A stretch of 53,909 bases of DNA from Laetiporus sulphureus 93-53 (Eukaryota > Basidiomycota > Agaricomycetes > Polyporales > Laetiporaceae), in assembly GCF_001632365.1 (NCBI RefSeq), contig NW_024468605.1, positions 1 to 53,909 of the forward strand, written 5' to 3'. Both the position numbers and the translations under genes were made by a program. Position 1 is the first letter of the stretch; every line of letters starts with the position of its first letter. Below the pieces are notes generated by a model. The model saw nothing but the letters and a program-made list of their open reading frames with translations, did no database searches and had not been told where the DNA came from. This document shows, in pieces, positions 1-11,358 of this stretch.

Positions 1-407
1 TCTGCACCCATATCTTTCTTGTTCATCTGCTGACGGTCTGCTCCTCACCATATCATTCTCGTCACGGTCATCTTCGAAGCGTGTCGATCCAAAATGATCT
101 CGTTGCATTCACTCTTTACCGACCTTGACCTTCGTTAATGTAATTCACTCACAGTTCTCCCAAACTGCTTTCACGATGGTGCACGTCACGATCCTGCACG
201 ATGGTTATATTCCGTTTCATGAACAAGTGGAAGTGTTAAGGCAGACATTATTTAAGGTCACTGATTTATATGCACAGCATCTGTCCAATAAATGTTTCAC
301 AAGTTTTTATATGGTTCATGATACTACTGCTTCATTTCTTTGTCATGATCTTTGTTTAGAACAAGGCTTGCTATGCTAATTCTGTCCGAGCTCAACATGA
401 TGTGGCA
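1..407. other. Left flank, no gene recognised
   Basis: AT-richer sequence with only short, unconvincing open frames on either strand. I see no domain signature, RNA gene or repeat here. Confidence 0.5.
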
Positions 408-1170
408 TCAACACACTAAATTTGAATCAGCTTGGAAGTATGCAGCCAATGCTACATCCTTGAATGTCTCGCTTAGTGTAGGCTGTGTGAGATGAGCATG
501 TGAAAGGCCAACCACAAAAAGGGATAAACAGACGCATACGTGAGGGTATGATGTCCGGACGATATCCTCCAAGCTCGCGCCGTACTCGACAGCAAGCTTA
601 GCCTGGCCGATAACCTCGCCCATATTGATGTCTACGAAGAATATGTGCTCAGTGCAGCATGTTACGAGAGGATGCTCACCAATGACTCGCACACAGAGGA
701 CGTGATCGATCTCCTTCTCAGCGATGAACTCGACTTGGCCCTCATTGTCGAGGGTGATCTTGGCACCGGAGTTGGCGGCCGCGGCGGAACCCTCCTTCAC
801 CTGATGCGCGAGCGTAGGACCGAACATCAGCTCAACAACGCAGTTTACGCCCGCAACAGATGTGTTATATTGATCACTGATAATTATGCGACCCTTGGAG
901 GGGGGGATTGGTCTCGACGCCGATCTCGCCAATCCCGAGGCCCTCGGGATAGATAGCGACGAGAATGACACCAGTACCCTGTTGTAGCGTTTATCAATGA
1001 ATGCACGGGCGGGCGAAATTCGCAACTTACGCACCACAGTCTCCTGGCCGCCCTTGCTGCCTAGGTCTTGAGGTAGCTTTTGCCGTCCTTCTTCTCAGGG
1101 TTTTTACCTTCACGTTCAGAATGACAAGCCAAACGATATTTAACAGCGACTGATAAATCATTGAACACGC
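408..1170 (-). pseudogene. Dihydrolipoyl dehydrogenase C-terminal fragment (pseudogene)
   Basis: Read on the minus strand, scattered frames match the C-terminal half of mitochondrial dihydrolipoyl dehydrogenase, the E3 flavoprotein of 2-oxo acid dehydrogenase complexes. Recognisable pieces in order are EKKDGKSYLKT (about 1065-1100), KGGQETVV, VILVAI then GLGIGEIGVETN (about 905-960), GRIIISDQYNTS, the dimerisation-domain stretch EGQVEFIAEKEIDHVL, GEVIGQAKLAVEYGAS and the end PTLSETFKDVALAAY. The pieces lie in different frames: an in-frame TAG follows YLKT, and a run of seven G (near 900-906) separates the GVETN and PPSKGR frames. The active-site CxxxxC and the FAD-binding N-terminus are absent. 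The order is collinear, so this is a decayed gene copy rather than chance similarity. It could instead be the 3' half of a gene whose 5' half was removed by rearrangement. Confidence 0.75.
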
Positions 1171-1289
1171 GACAGACGCAGTAGGTCGACTTGCTGCCAG
1201 CACAGGATTGGTAAGAACATGCTGATTGAAGGTAAGATCTTGAAGCTCCCATCAGCGATGCTCCTGCGGATCCTCGTTAGCAGTACTGA

Positions 1290-1960
1290 CATACATTCCC
1301 AGTCGTGATGGAGACGCTGCCTCCTTCCCTCGAAAAGGCAAGATCAAGCACATCGGACTAGGGTGAGTGCAGTGTGGATTGGGCAAAGGCCATCCCAGGC
1401 ACGTAGAGAAGATCTTCGCATGTCCCATGGAGTGCAGTCCCTTCGAGACCAGCATCGAAACCTCTGCGTTCCTGGCGGCTGCAAAAGAGGTGGGCGATAG
1501 GATCGTCGCGTACTTTCCACTGAGAAGAGGTATATTCGGCTTCGTCTCAAATGTGCCGAAGCTGACACCGTGCGGCTAGTCTCATTACAGGAAGATAAAG
1601 CACCTGTGGAATCCCACTTGTGCGACCACGCAATCGACTGCCTGTGAAAAGTCCAAATCGACCGCCGACTTTGGGCCAGAGATCTACCGGCCCATATTGT
1701 CCCATGTTTAACCCGAGAACAGCATCGAGCTGACAGACAAATTCCAAGATATTGACGAGAAGTACGTCGCGACCACCAGCCAGATTGCGCTCCCGTAGAT
1801 CCTAGCGGAGCGCCCGGACGTCATTCCGATTCCACGAGCGCGATCGCCCGAGAGAGTAGAGGAGAACGCGGAGGCAGCCGATATCGCGCTGAAGAAGGAG
1901 GACCCGCGGAAGCTGGCCGATGACTGCGGACGTCAGTCCAGGGGGTTGCGCTGACTTACC
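1290..1960 (+). pseudogene. Aldo/keto reductase fragment (pseudogene)
   Basis: Plus-strand frames align in order with the C-terminal two-thirds of an NADP-dependent aldo/keto reductase barrel of the AKR13/YakC type. The piece RKGKIKHIGL (about 1330-1360) is followed by a splice-donor-like GTGAGT. Then come CSPFETSIETSAFLAAAKEV and IVAYFPLRRGIFGF (about 1430-1550), equivalent to the family's EYSPF and VAYSPLGRG strands. After a gap come ATTSQIAL and ILAERPDVIPIP (about 1775-1830) and the NADP-phosphate-contacting RSPERVEENAEAA with ALKKED (to about 1905). A TAG interrupts the frame between QIAL and ILAERP, and the middle segments do not share one frame. The catalytic N-terminal Asp/Tyr/Lys region is missing. 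I read it as a decayed gene. It is convergent with the dihydrolipoyl dehydrogenase remnant, so the left edge is a graveyard of metabolic gene pieces. Confidence 0.75.
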
Positions 1961-2736
1961 GAATGCGTTTGATCTAATGCTGAATGCAGAGAATGGCCCG
2001 CTGGGCGAAACGGTAGACACGGGCCAACGGTGTGTACCAGAATGTAGCTAGACCAGCAAGAGTTTCCCAAACTCGCGGTAGTGAGTTTGATTGACAACAA
2101 AAGTACGGTTCTCAAAGCATTCGCCCTGGCCTCGGATGGAGCCTGACTGACTGCGAGAGTGCATGAGACTGACCGAAGTCCAAGCCCGAGCAGATCGGCA
2201 CCAAAAGATGCGGAGGTGGCCATGTGTCCATTGAATGGCAAGCCAAGATGCTTTTGGGCGCAAGAAAGTTCAGTCGCACACATTAGCGTCAGTGCCCGAG
2301 CCATGGGCCGTTCGCGGCGGTGAGCGAGCGGGCCTCGGTTCGCGACCGTGGCAGCGAGGAGCTCCTCGCTGCGCGATGGCGGAGGCGAAGGGTGATGAGG
2401 AACCAGGCACGGGGGCGGCTTCTAGTCCTTCTCAGATCTCGTTCAATCCAGCGACCCAGCGGCTGCTGAATGCGCGTCTCGCGGTGAGATCTCGCATTGC
2501 GTTGCGCTGAATTTCAGGGCGTGCTGCGGGGAAGATGTTGAGGAGACAGAGAGTTCAGAGCGCAGGCAGTTAGCCGGAAGAGGACTGCCGCAAGAGTTTC
2601 CTAATTAGCGACAAGTGCCTTGGCCGGGTGGCGGCGCCGACTTGTTCTTTGCCCCGCTCGCCATCCTTCTCGTCCCTCTCGTCCTCCCGTTCCCCGTCCG
2701 CTCCAGTGCTCAAGCCCACCTCCTTGAGCCTGAAGT
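1961..2736. other. Upstream region of the UBP9-like gene
   Basis: No convincing gene. The right part (about 2300-2730) is GC-rich and then pyrimidine-rich (CT tracts from 2640), as is usual for fungal promoters and 5' leaders. It immediately precedes the ATG at 2737. Confidence 0.4.
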
Positions 2737-5700
2737 ATGGCCATTGGAAAATGGATCTCATTCGGTTCCGCCCAGGCCAACCACGTCTCCATCCCCGTCG
2801 CTCCCGCCGTCACTCAACCTCCCGTCGCCTGTGCAGCGGACGCGAAGCAGTTTGGGCTCGAGAACGTAAGTCCTGCCGACTGTTATAAAGTCCAGCTGAT
2901 TATCCATTCGTCTGTTTATCTACAGTTCGGGAATACATGGTGAGCACTGCTCTTTTCTACGACGCGTCCCGCGATGCTGCGCGTGCATCCGTTTCTTCAC
3001 TTGTCTTTGTCTCGACGCTCTCTGCGCGATCCTCGCGCCGTACTCTGTCCATCATATCACCCATCGCGCCCAGTTACTATTTCATGCCCACCGCTCGAGT
3101 CCATTTGTCAGTAAGCCCGTGGGTATCGGACGGATTCGCAGAAGGGTGGCGCAGGGCAGATTCGTGTCTCCCCGTTTGTCCATTGCTTTACGCAATGCTG
3201 CTTTTCAATGCCTGCTGACGGCTAATCGTGCACCACGGCCGAGTACGTGGCCGTAGATCATCCATACTCCCTCTCCTTGGTGTTGTCTTCGCCGAATGTT
3301 ACGTTACTGACCGTGACAATTTAGCTACGCCAACTCTGTACTACAGGCCCTGTACTTCTGTGGGCCATTTCGCGAGCTTCTAGTTCAATATCCCGATCCT
3401 GCTGCACCCGATATCCCGCATATACCACATCCCTCGTCATCTCTGCCGACATCCAACGCCGCTCCTTCCGCCATTCCCCGCAGCAGACTAGAGCGAAAGT
3501 CTTCCGTCTCAGAGTCTTCTCCCTCTCAGGCCTCGCAGCTCAATGCGAGCTTCCCGCGGTCAGATGCCTCCTCTGTGTTCCCTATTCCCCCGTCACCACC
3601 AACGCTGCTGTCCGCGTTGCGCTCACTGTTCGTGCACATAAGCAATCAGCCGGCCTCCAAAGGCACCATTGCGCCCCGCGCATTCATCGAGAAGCTCAAG
3701 CAAGAACATGAACTGTTCCGAAGTGGACAACATCAGGACGCGCACGAGTTTCTCAATTTCCTGTTGAATAGGATAGTGGAGGAGATTGAGCAGGACCGGC
3801 GGAGAGGGCAAAACGGAACCGCAAATGCAGGGAGTTTGAGCGGCGAAGACTGTACGTCCGTTCTGCCGACTCGTGCGCTTTTCTGTGACTACTAATGATG
3901 CCTTAAAAAGTGTCTACGTCGATTGCGACCTTGTCCACCACTGCCGCCGGCCCGACTTCCACTGCCTCCATATCGCCTTCAAGTCCCTCATTCCCACAGT
4001 CCACCTTGGTGCACCGGCTATTCGAAGGCGTGCTGACGAGCGAGACGCGCTGTCTCACATGCGAGACGGTCTCATCACGGGATGAGTCTTTTATTGACCT
4101 GTCGATTGACATCGAGCAGAACTCGAGCGTTACGGCGTGTCTGAGACAATTCAGCGCAAGTGAGATGCTCTGCCAAAAGAACAAGTTCTTCTGCGACGCG
4201 TGTTGCGACTTGCAGGAAGCGGAAAAGCGGTACGTGCCTGGATGCGCTGACGAACCTGTACGGGCATTGACTTTATTGATTGATTAGGATGAAGATCAAG
4301 AAGCTGCCGAACATCCTTGCATTACATTTGAAGCGGTTCAAGTACCAAGAGGACGTGAAAAGATACATCAAGCTCACATATCGTGTAGCATTTCCGCTGC
4401 AGTTACGATTATTTAATACCGTGGATGATGCAGAAAATCCCGATCGTCTGTACGAGCTGTTCGCCATTGTTGTTCACATTGGAGCGTGCGTCATCGATCT
4501 ACATTATCAGCCGGCTGATTTCGTCTGACTCCATGATGATCACCAGCGGTCTCAACCACGGTCACTACGTTACTATCATCAAAGCTCGGGGGAAATGGCT
4601 TCTTTTCGACGATGAGAGTGTTGATGTCATCAAGGAATCCGACATCCCCAAATACTATGGCGAGACCAACAACGGCTCTGCCTACGTCCTTTACTACCAA
4701 GCAGTAGATCTTGACATGGCTGCACTCGGTATACGACCGCAGGAGGCTACAACGACGTCAACGGACATCGGTTTGGAACCCTCGTCGAGGCCGTCGAACG
4801 TCGCGACCGTGGTCGAATCCAGCGAGTCGGATCCCGCAGTACCGCCAGGGCTTACCGTTGATGCGGACTCGGAGAAGAGCGACTCCCCCCTTCCAACCCC
4901 GCGATCTCAGCCACAGTCATCGTCATCGCTGCAGACACCGAGACATGCTTCCCCACAGCCACCGACATTGGGGCTGTCGATACCCAAGCGGCCGTCCTCG
5001 GGACCTTCGACACCGGTGCAGGCATCCGGATCATCATCTTCTGGTGCGCTTGGAGGGCTATTCAACACCCTTCGGCATACACCGTCTATGCGAGTGCGCA
5101 TGAATGGTGGTAATGCTTCCGACTCTCGGAGGAGCTGGATGGATGCTGTGCAGCACCACCCCACGTCATCGCCAACGAAGTCGCGTTCCAGCCGGCGCCC
5201 CGCAACAGCGCACGGAATTGTATCGACGACGAGCAGCCAGTCGCAGGAGTCGGAGCCGGGATCGCCGTCAATGGCATCAATGCCGGACGGACATGCTAAG
5301 GAGAAGCAGCCCGAGAAGAAGGCAAGCATGTGGTTCAAGCGGAAGAGCTCGCGACTCGAGGCGTCGTTCAGTGGCCCGTCATCAGTGCCAGTGAGGGAAG
5401 ATACGGTGTCACCGCAGCGCTCGCAGACTCTGAAGGAAACCGGGCACTCGCGGGCGATGTCCGAGGCGAGTCCATCGCCTGCTCCGACGTCGTTCGCGGC
5501 GTCTCCGATGGGAATGGTACATTCGCCGTTGGTGCCACCGCCCCTAGCGTCTCCGTCGATGCCAATGTCACCCGTGCTGTCGCATCCACATCACCCGGAG
5601 CACAAGAAGTCGACGCCAGAGCTTCCGGGTAAAAGTAAGAGCAGCAGATCAGGCGTCACTTCTGCATTAGGGAGGCTGCCGCGGAGACCGTCCACCGCGG

Positions 5701-6107
5701 GCGCGACGGTTAGCACCCCTTCGCATGCAAGGCCAACGTCTGTTGTTGTACCGCCAATACCGTCCATACCTTCCTCACCGTCATCGCAACAACCGAATGG
5801 GACGGCTGGTCGGACGTTGTTGTCTGGCACTCCAGATGCTGCTCATCATCGCCACAGCCATTTGGACGAGTTTGGAATGCATGGCTTTCGGAGATCGCAC
5901 CGGCCATCGACGGCGAGCGCTGTGCCGGAGTCGCCCAGGGCGACCGGCTTCGCTGCATCCCCATCGTCATCGAGCGTGGAGAACGGGACGAAGAAACGGG
6001 CGACGCGGAAGCTGAGCTTCAGTGCGCCCATGCTTGGATTCGGCCGAAAGGAGAAGAAGGACAGGGAGGTGCAGCCGCCTCCGAGCTCGTACGTTGCGAG
6101 CCGGTGA
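2737..6107 (+). CDS. Ubiquitin carboxyl-terminal hydrolase, Ubp9/Ubp13 (USP12/46) type
   Basis: A deubiquitinating cysteine protease (peptidase C19). Exons: 2737-2865, 2926-2939, 3325-3851, 3911-4229, 4288-4485, 4547-6107. These sum to 2748 nt, giving 915 residues. The Cys box [19 protein letters not shown] places the catalytic Cys at about residue 48. [15 protein letters not shown], the cysteine pairs CLTCE and [21 protein letters not shown] and the His box GLNHGHYV (His about 402) followed by WLLFDDESV complete a full USP fold ending near residue 450. The remaining half is a Ser/Pro/Thr-rich, probably disordered tail with a basic end. In USP12/46 relatives, WD40 partner proteins activate the enzyme; here that is inferred from family. 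The second exon has only 14 nt, and the catalytic Cys codon is split across the unusually long 385-nt second intron. The ATG at 2737 is in frame with the Cys box and gives a short N-terminus, usual for the family. It is followed head-to-tail by a second deubiquitinase. Confidence 0.93.
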
Positions 6108-6675
6108 CCGAGATCGATTTGTGAATTTGCTGTTGCTGCGTTCGACGTACGCATGCAATGAAATGACCCGCCAGCCGGCATGGACAGTGCTTGTGCGTGC
6201 TCTCTTTAGACTTGATATATCCCCGCCCACGTTCGCCATATGATTATCGCATTTACGCTTGTACTTACACCATGCCTGTAATTCTCTTCTGCTGCGCTGC
6301 TCTTCCTTCTGTCCAGCAACCCTCTTTTGCTGCTGCAGCGTTGTGCACACTCATTCATATTTTTTTCTGCGTGGAGGGGTGCTCTGTTGTAGATTCTGTT
6401 TCGCGACAAGCAGCTTGCATACCTATCACTTCTATATTTAAATAGCACACGATGTACATATATCAAACAGGCGCATTAGCATAGTGTAGTTTCTATGTGA
6501 TATGCAAGCGTGCGCGGGTTAGACGCCCCACTGCCACATAAGGCAAGGTGGCGGGACGCGTGGTGATCTGATCTGAGACTGCTCCGACGCGCCAGTCTCT
6601 GCCAGTGCTCACGTTGTCCATCTCCTCTTCCCCTCGCAACTCTCCCCAGCCAGCTCGGGCTGGTTGAATCTGGAC
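6108..6675. other. Intergenic: UBP9-like 3' region and UBP2-like promoter
   Basis: No gene seen. It contains AT-rich stretches near 6430-6470 (ATATTTAAATAG) and a CT-rich leader at 6618-6655 just before the downstream ATG. Confidence 0.4.
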
Positions 6676-9600
6676 ATGACCAGCGACTCAGGCTCGTCTC
6701 CCCCGCCGGATCAGTCTCCTCGTACCATCAAGGAACCCATTAATCCCGCCGATTCCAAGCATGTCGCACCGAAAGCCACCAGCTCTGTGACCCTGTACAC
6801 GCCCGTCCCTGCAACCAGCTTTTATGGGTCTACTGGCGTTGGCTCCTCCCATACCGGATATATCGCTCCCGCATCGTCTCCCTTTCGCGAGTTCCAGCTC
6901 GTGGAGGAGGCACCTAGCCCAGAGGTTGTCGCCCCCAATGCCACTTACGATGCATGGGGCAGAACTGCCTGGCAGGACCCAGGGATCACTCCGTGGGACT
7001 CTGCATGGTCTGGAGGAGGCTCGTGGGGCGATACAAATCCCATACACAAGGTCCCCATTGACGGCCGCAGCGAGGAGGAAGAACTGAACTGGGCAGATGC
7101 TACGGTTCGCGCGAATCATGCCAGGCCGGGTCCTGGGATGCTTCCTCCTATGTTGGCAGATATGCTACATGATCCTGAACACGCACTCTACCACATAAGC
7201 ATTACACCGCCCGATCCGACCTCTCATCAATTCTGTCCGTCCCCGGAAGAAGTCCGGACGTCTGTGCCACACCCACATGCATACTACTGCAAAGAACATA
7301 ATGGTTGGGTGATACTCATTTGGAGGTCGTCCACCGTCCTTCCGCCGCTCGAGCGCGCCTTCGATCCGCCCTTGCCGGACATGGCTCGTCGGAAGCAGAC
7401 AACATCGTGCGTTGGTGACGGTGAACAGCCGTTTGGGCAGGTCAACATCACTCATCACTGGCACCACTATGAACATGCTGTGGATTCACAGAAGCTCAAC
7501 CCGCCTTTCATGCGGGAGAACACACTGCTGGGCCTCTACGTCTGCTGCCAGTGCTCAACCTATTGCCTCGTGTCCGACGTCATCCCCGGAGTGGTACCCG
7601 CAGAACATATGAAGCGCTTTGTGCGTGAGAGGTATGCGCATCCCCCACTGGATTGGACGCCACACGCGAGCGTCGCGTCCGGATTCGAAACCATTTTGAC
7701 GTGCGTGGATAGAATAAAACTCGTTGCTTTATCTCATCCTTCCGCAGGATCGTTAACAACCGATTGTGGAGAGATGAGCAAAGATCACTCCCTGTACACA
7801 CCCATCGATTCCAGCTGAAGCTTGGATGGAATGATGCTGTGTATGTGAGGCACCCTTTCCATCATGTCTATACTAATTTCTCGTAGGCGGCGTGTTTTTG
7901 AGGCTGTCGGTTTCACTGTGGAAGAAGATACCAGCGAGCCGCAGCCAACTGTCTACCTCAAGCCCCCGAAGATCGACCCATCGACGCCTGAAGGCAAGCA
8001 GACCCGCGCCAAGTTGCTTCGCGCATGGGTGGAGCTCAACGCCTGGCTTGCGATTTACCTGAAATCTAGTATGTTTTGAGCCTACACGCTGGCCATCCAC
8101 TAAGTAGAAGCAGAGAATGTAGGGGACTACGTTTCAATGCCACCGTCCGCGGATGCCACTGAGGTGCGAGAAATGTATCAGATGGGCATCGGAGCACACG
8201 TGAGCCAAAGTACGTGCTAAGCCACTCGATCCGTAAGGTTGCTTACGCGGTGTTAGTCCCTCGTGGCTTGCTCCCCGAGACGGTCGCCCTCAAGAACGAT
8301 GTCTTAGCTGAAGACTGGCGAAGTCTCGGAATGACACCGGCGACGTATTCATGGGGTGAGTAGATACCTGGGTACTTGGAATACGAGAACTAACTTACCG
8401 CCAGAGCTGTTGATGTTCGCCTACCTCGCCCAGTGCCGCTGCGATCCGGCGCGTACCCCGAAGTATTTCACATGTCTGTCCAACATCGTGCAGGCTATGG
8501 TAGAACTCGGCGAAGCTGTCCCGGAGCTGCAGCAGCTCATCATGGACGAGCGCAACAGATACCGGTACACAAGTGAGAATCTCCGCGATGCGATCACTCT
8601 ACTCGGCTTCGGCAGAGACAACGAGCTGAAGGTGGGACTCGATGACGAGGTCGATGATGAGTTCATCCTTCGTGCCTGGAGGGACGCGCGGCGCCGCGCG
8701 TGGCGGGACACCGTCAATGGCAGCGAGCTCCGCATGAGGCTGAATGAAGCTTTGAAATTTGTCGCGGACGATCGGGGAAGTGCTGTCCTCAGGAAGGCCT
8801 GGGAGGAGGAGAAAGGTTCGGGCATGTCGCCTGATGCGGCATATGCTGCTCTCGGAGTACCGACAGACGTAGATGATGGCATGCTCATAACAGTCTATGG
8901 GCTACGGGTGTGTCGTCGGGTTTTAACCGGTTATTCGACTCACGATGGATGTGCTAACCATGCAAATGCAGGTCGATGACCAGCCCAGCCAAGCAGAACG
9001 GATGCGGGAGGCGTTGACAGTCATCGCGGAAGTCACTGGCAGCGAGAGGCTTCAACAATTCATTGCTACTGGTCGCGATCGTAAGTATTAATCAATGGAG
9101 ACGTTGGTGACGTTCAAATTTACACGTCTCCTCTAGCGGGCGATGCTACTCATGTTACTATGCCGGAAATGCCTCGAGGGCTGAACCAGCTTGGGAACAC
9201 GTGTTACCTCAACTCTCTCCTCCAGGTGAGAATGCTAGATCGTTAGAGCGACATACGTTACAATATGATCCGCACAGTATTTCTACACTATCAAGGATCT
9301 CCGCGAAGCCATCACTCCGCTTTCAAGCACTGATACGAAGGCATTGGACGATAGTAAGTTCACAGACGATGATCTGAAACGGCATCGTGTTGGTGGGCGG
9401 TTGGTGACAAGGAGAGAGATCTTGCGTTCGAAACGATGTAAGATCTGTCTATTTCCTCCCACAGGACCTATCTCATCTGTAGCGCTCAGTTGTCCACCAA
9501 TTGGCCGATCTGTTCTGGAATCTGGAGTATTGTGAAGTTCCTGCAGTGACGCCTACTATCGATCTGGCAAAGCTTGCTCTTGTGACATCGCAAGATGAAG

Positions 9601-11266
9601 AAGAGGACGACCAGGACAGGGCAGGTACCGACTCGTCGAACGATACCGACGCTACTCTCGTAGAAGATGCTCCTCCCCGCTTGTCTTCCCCACCGCCCCT
9701 CTCAAGCCCGACTGACACTATCTTGGGAAAGCGAAACCGGGATGTCGGGGTTGGTATGGATATCGATAGTCCTCCGGACGCAACAGGGTCGTCATCTCCT
9801 GCGTCGACTGTAGAACAGCCGACGGCGTCCTCATCTAAGCTGCCAGCGGAACCGATGGACGTCGAGATGCAGGACGTCTCGACACCCGCGGGTCCTCAGC
9901 TGAAGCCGCCTCCGCTACCTGCACGGAAGCCTCGGCGTGTTGACGACTCTGTGATGATGTTTGGTGCGTGTGATAGGATAATGCGTAGGACGATGGGTTG
10001 ACAATTCATCGCTCGGTAGGAAGACAGCATGACGTCTCGGAATGCATGGACAATTGCATGTTCCAGATTGAGACTGCTCTGCTCGACTTCGAACAAATGA
10101 CGGGAGCAGATGATGACAAGACGAGCGTGATCAAGAGGTGATCACTTACGATCCTCTAATTGTACCTCAATTAATGAATGTGTTGCAGGTTGTTCTATGG
10201 GAAGAAGCGGCAACGTCTAACACCTTTGAGGCCTGCTGGCAGCGCCAGATATGAGTCTTCCATACATGAAAAGGAGGACCTCTTCTCTCACCTGCATGTA
10301 AACGTCTCCGATGAGGGATTCGACCTATATGACGGGTTGGCACGCTATTTCGACGACGTTGTGGAGTTCGACGGCCAGAAGAAGCGGATGGAAGTGACGC
10401 TCGTGGACCTTCCTCCATTACTTCAAATTCAGCTCCAGGTAACGTACTCCCTGAGCGTGCCTCTCCGAGGTTAACTAAATTCCTCATCGCAGCGCGTACA
10501 ATTCGATCGCGAAACACAACAGGCGTACAAGTCACAAGCATACGTCAAGTTTGGTGAAACAATATACATGGACCGTTTCCTGGACACCGCGGAACAAGAC
10601 AAAAAGGCACGCGCGAAAGCGATACAGGCTGACCTGAATGCAAGCCGAGATCATGTACAGCGCCTTACGAAGGACAAGGTGGGATTTTCTGCTACGCCAA
10701 GCGCCTCAAATGCTCACACATAAATGCAGCATGCACCTTTCGCGCCTGCATTGGGCGGGACGGCCGATTTTCTCTCGAAGCAGGATGCCTTCCAGATACC
10801 CGAAGTCGACGATAGTCTGATCGCCACGCTTAATAAAGAACAGGACTCCGTCACGGCGCAGCTAGAGCAGGAGAGAAGCAATGTTCTCCGCTTGAAGAGC
10901 GAGATCGAAGACATCTGGAAGGATGATACATCAGCGACGTACGAGCTGACTTCGGTCTTTGTACACCGCGGATCGTCGCCTTCCTGGGGACACTACTTCT
11001 TCTACTCTCGGAATCTGCCTGATCACCCTAATCAGTGGTTTAAATACAACGACTCGGATGTAAGTATAGTCTCGAAGGATGAGGTGTTGGCGGACACTAC
11101 TGGGTCAACGGCAAACCCGTACATGGTATGTGCCTTCTTCTCTGGCGCGATCACTGTTTCGGTTCGCTCACGGCGATGACACTATTAGCTTGTATTTGCA
11201 CGAAAAGGATCGCAGGCCATCCATACTGTGCACAGATTCGACCCGCAACAGCTGCAAGACGGATGA
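6676..11266 (+). CDS. Ubiquitin carboxyl-terminal hydrolase, Ubp2 type
   Basis: A large C19 deubiquitinase resembling yeast Ubp2, which trims K63-linked chains with Rsp5 and Rup1. I place 15 exons: 6676-7700, 7748-7840, 7887-8068, 8108-8209, 8257-8355, 8405-8907, 8972-9080, 9137-9225, 9278-9437, 9490-9963, 10020-10137, 10189-10438, 10493-10678, 10730-11125, 11189-11266. They total 1287 codons plus stop in continuous phase. The Cys box GLNQLGNTCYLNSLLQYFY puts the catalytic Cys at about residue 727, and the His box SWGHYFFY puts His at about 1218. The N-terminal half carries RPT-like repeats typical of fungal Ubp2 (for example PDAAYAALGVP). An acidic Ser-rich insert sits between the Cys box and the second half of the protease, and a coiled-coil-like stretch precedes the His box. 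Length and catalytic positions are close to those of yeast Ubp2. The 3' end converges on the ABC-class ATPase with only 92 bp between stop codons. Confidence 0.93.
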
Positions 11267-11358
11267 TGTCCACCTACATTTTGTCACCAATCATTATGAA
11301 CTAATGCGCATTGTATACTACGCATCCTGCTTGTGTGTGTTTCTACTAAGTGCCTGTG

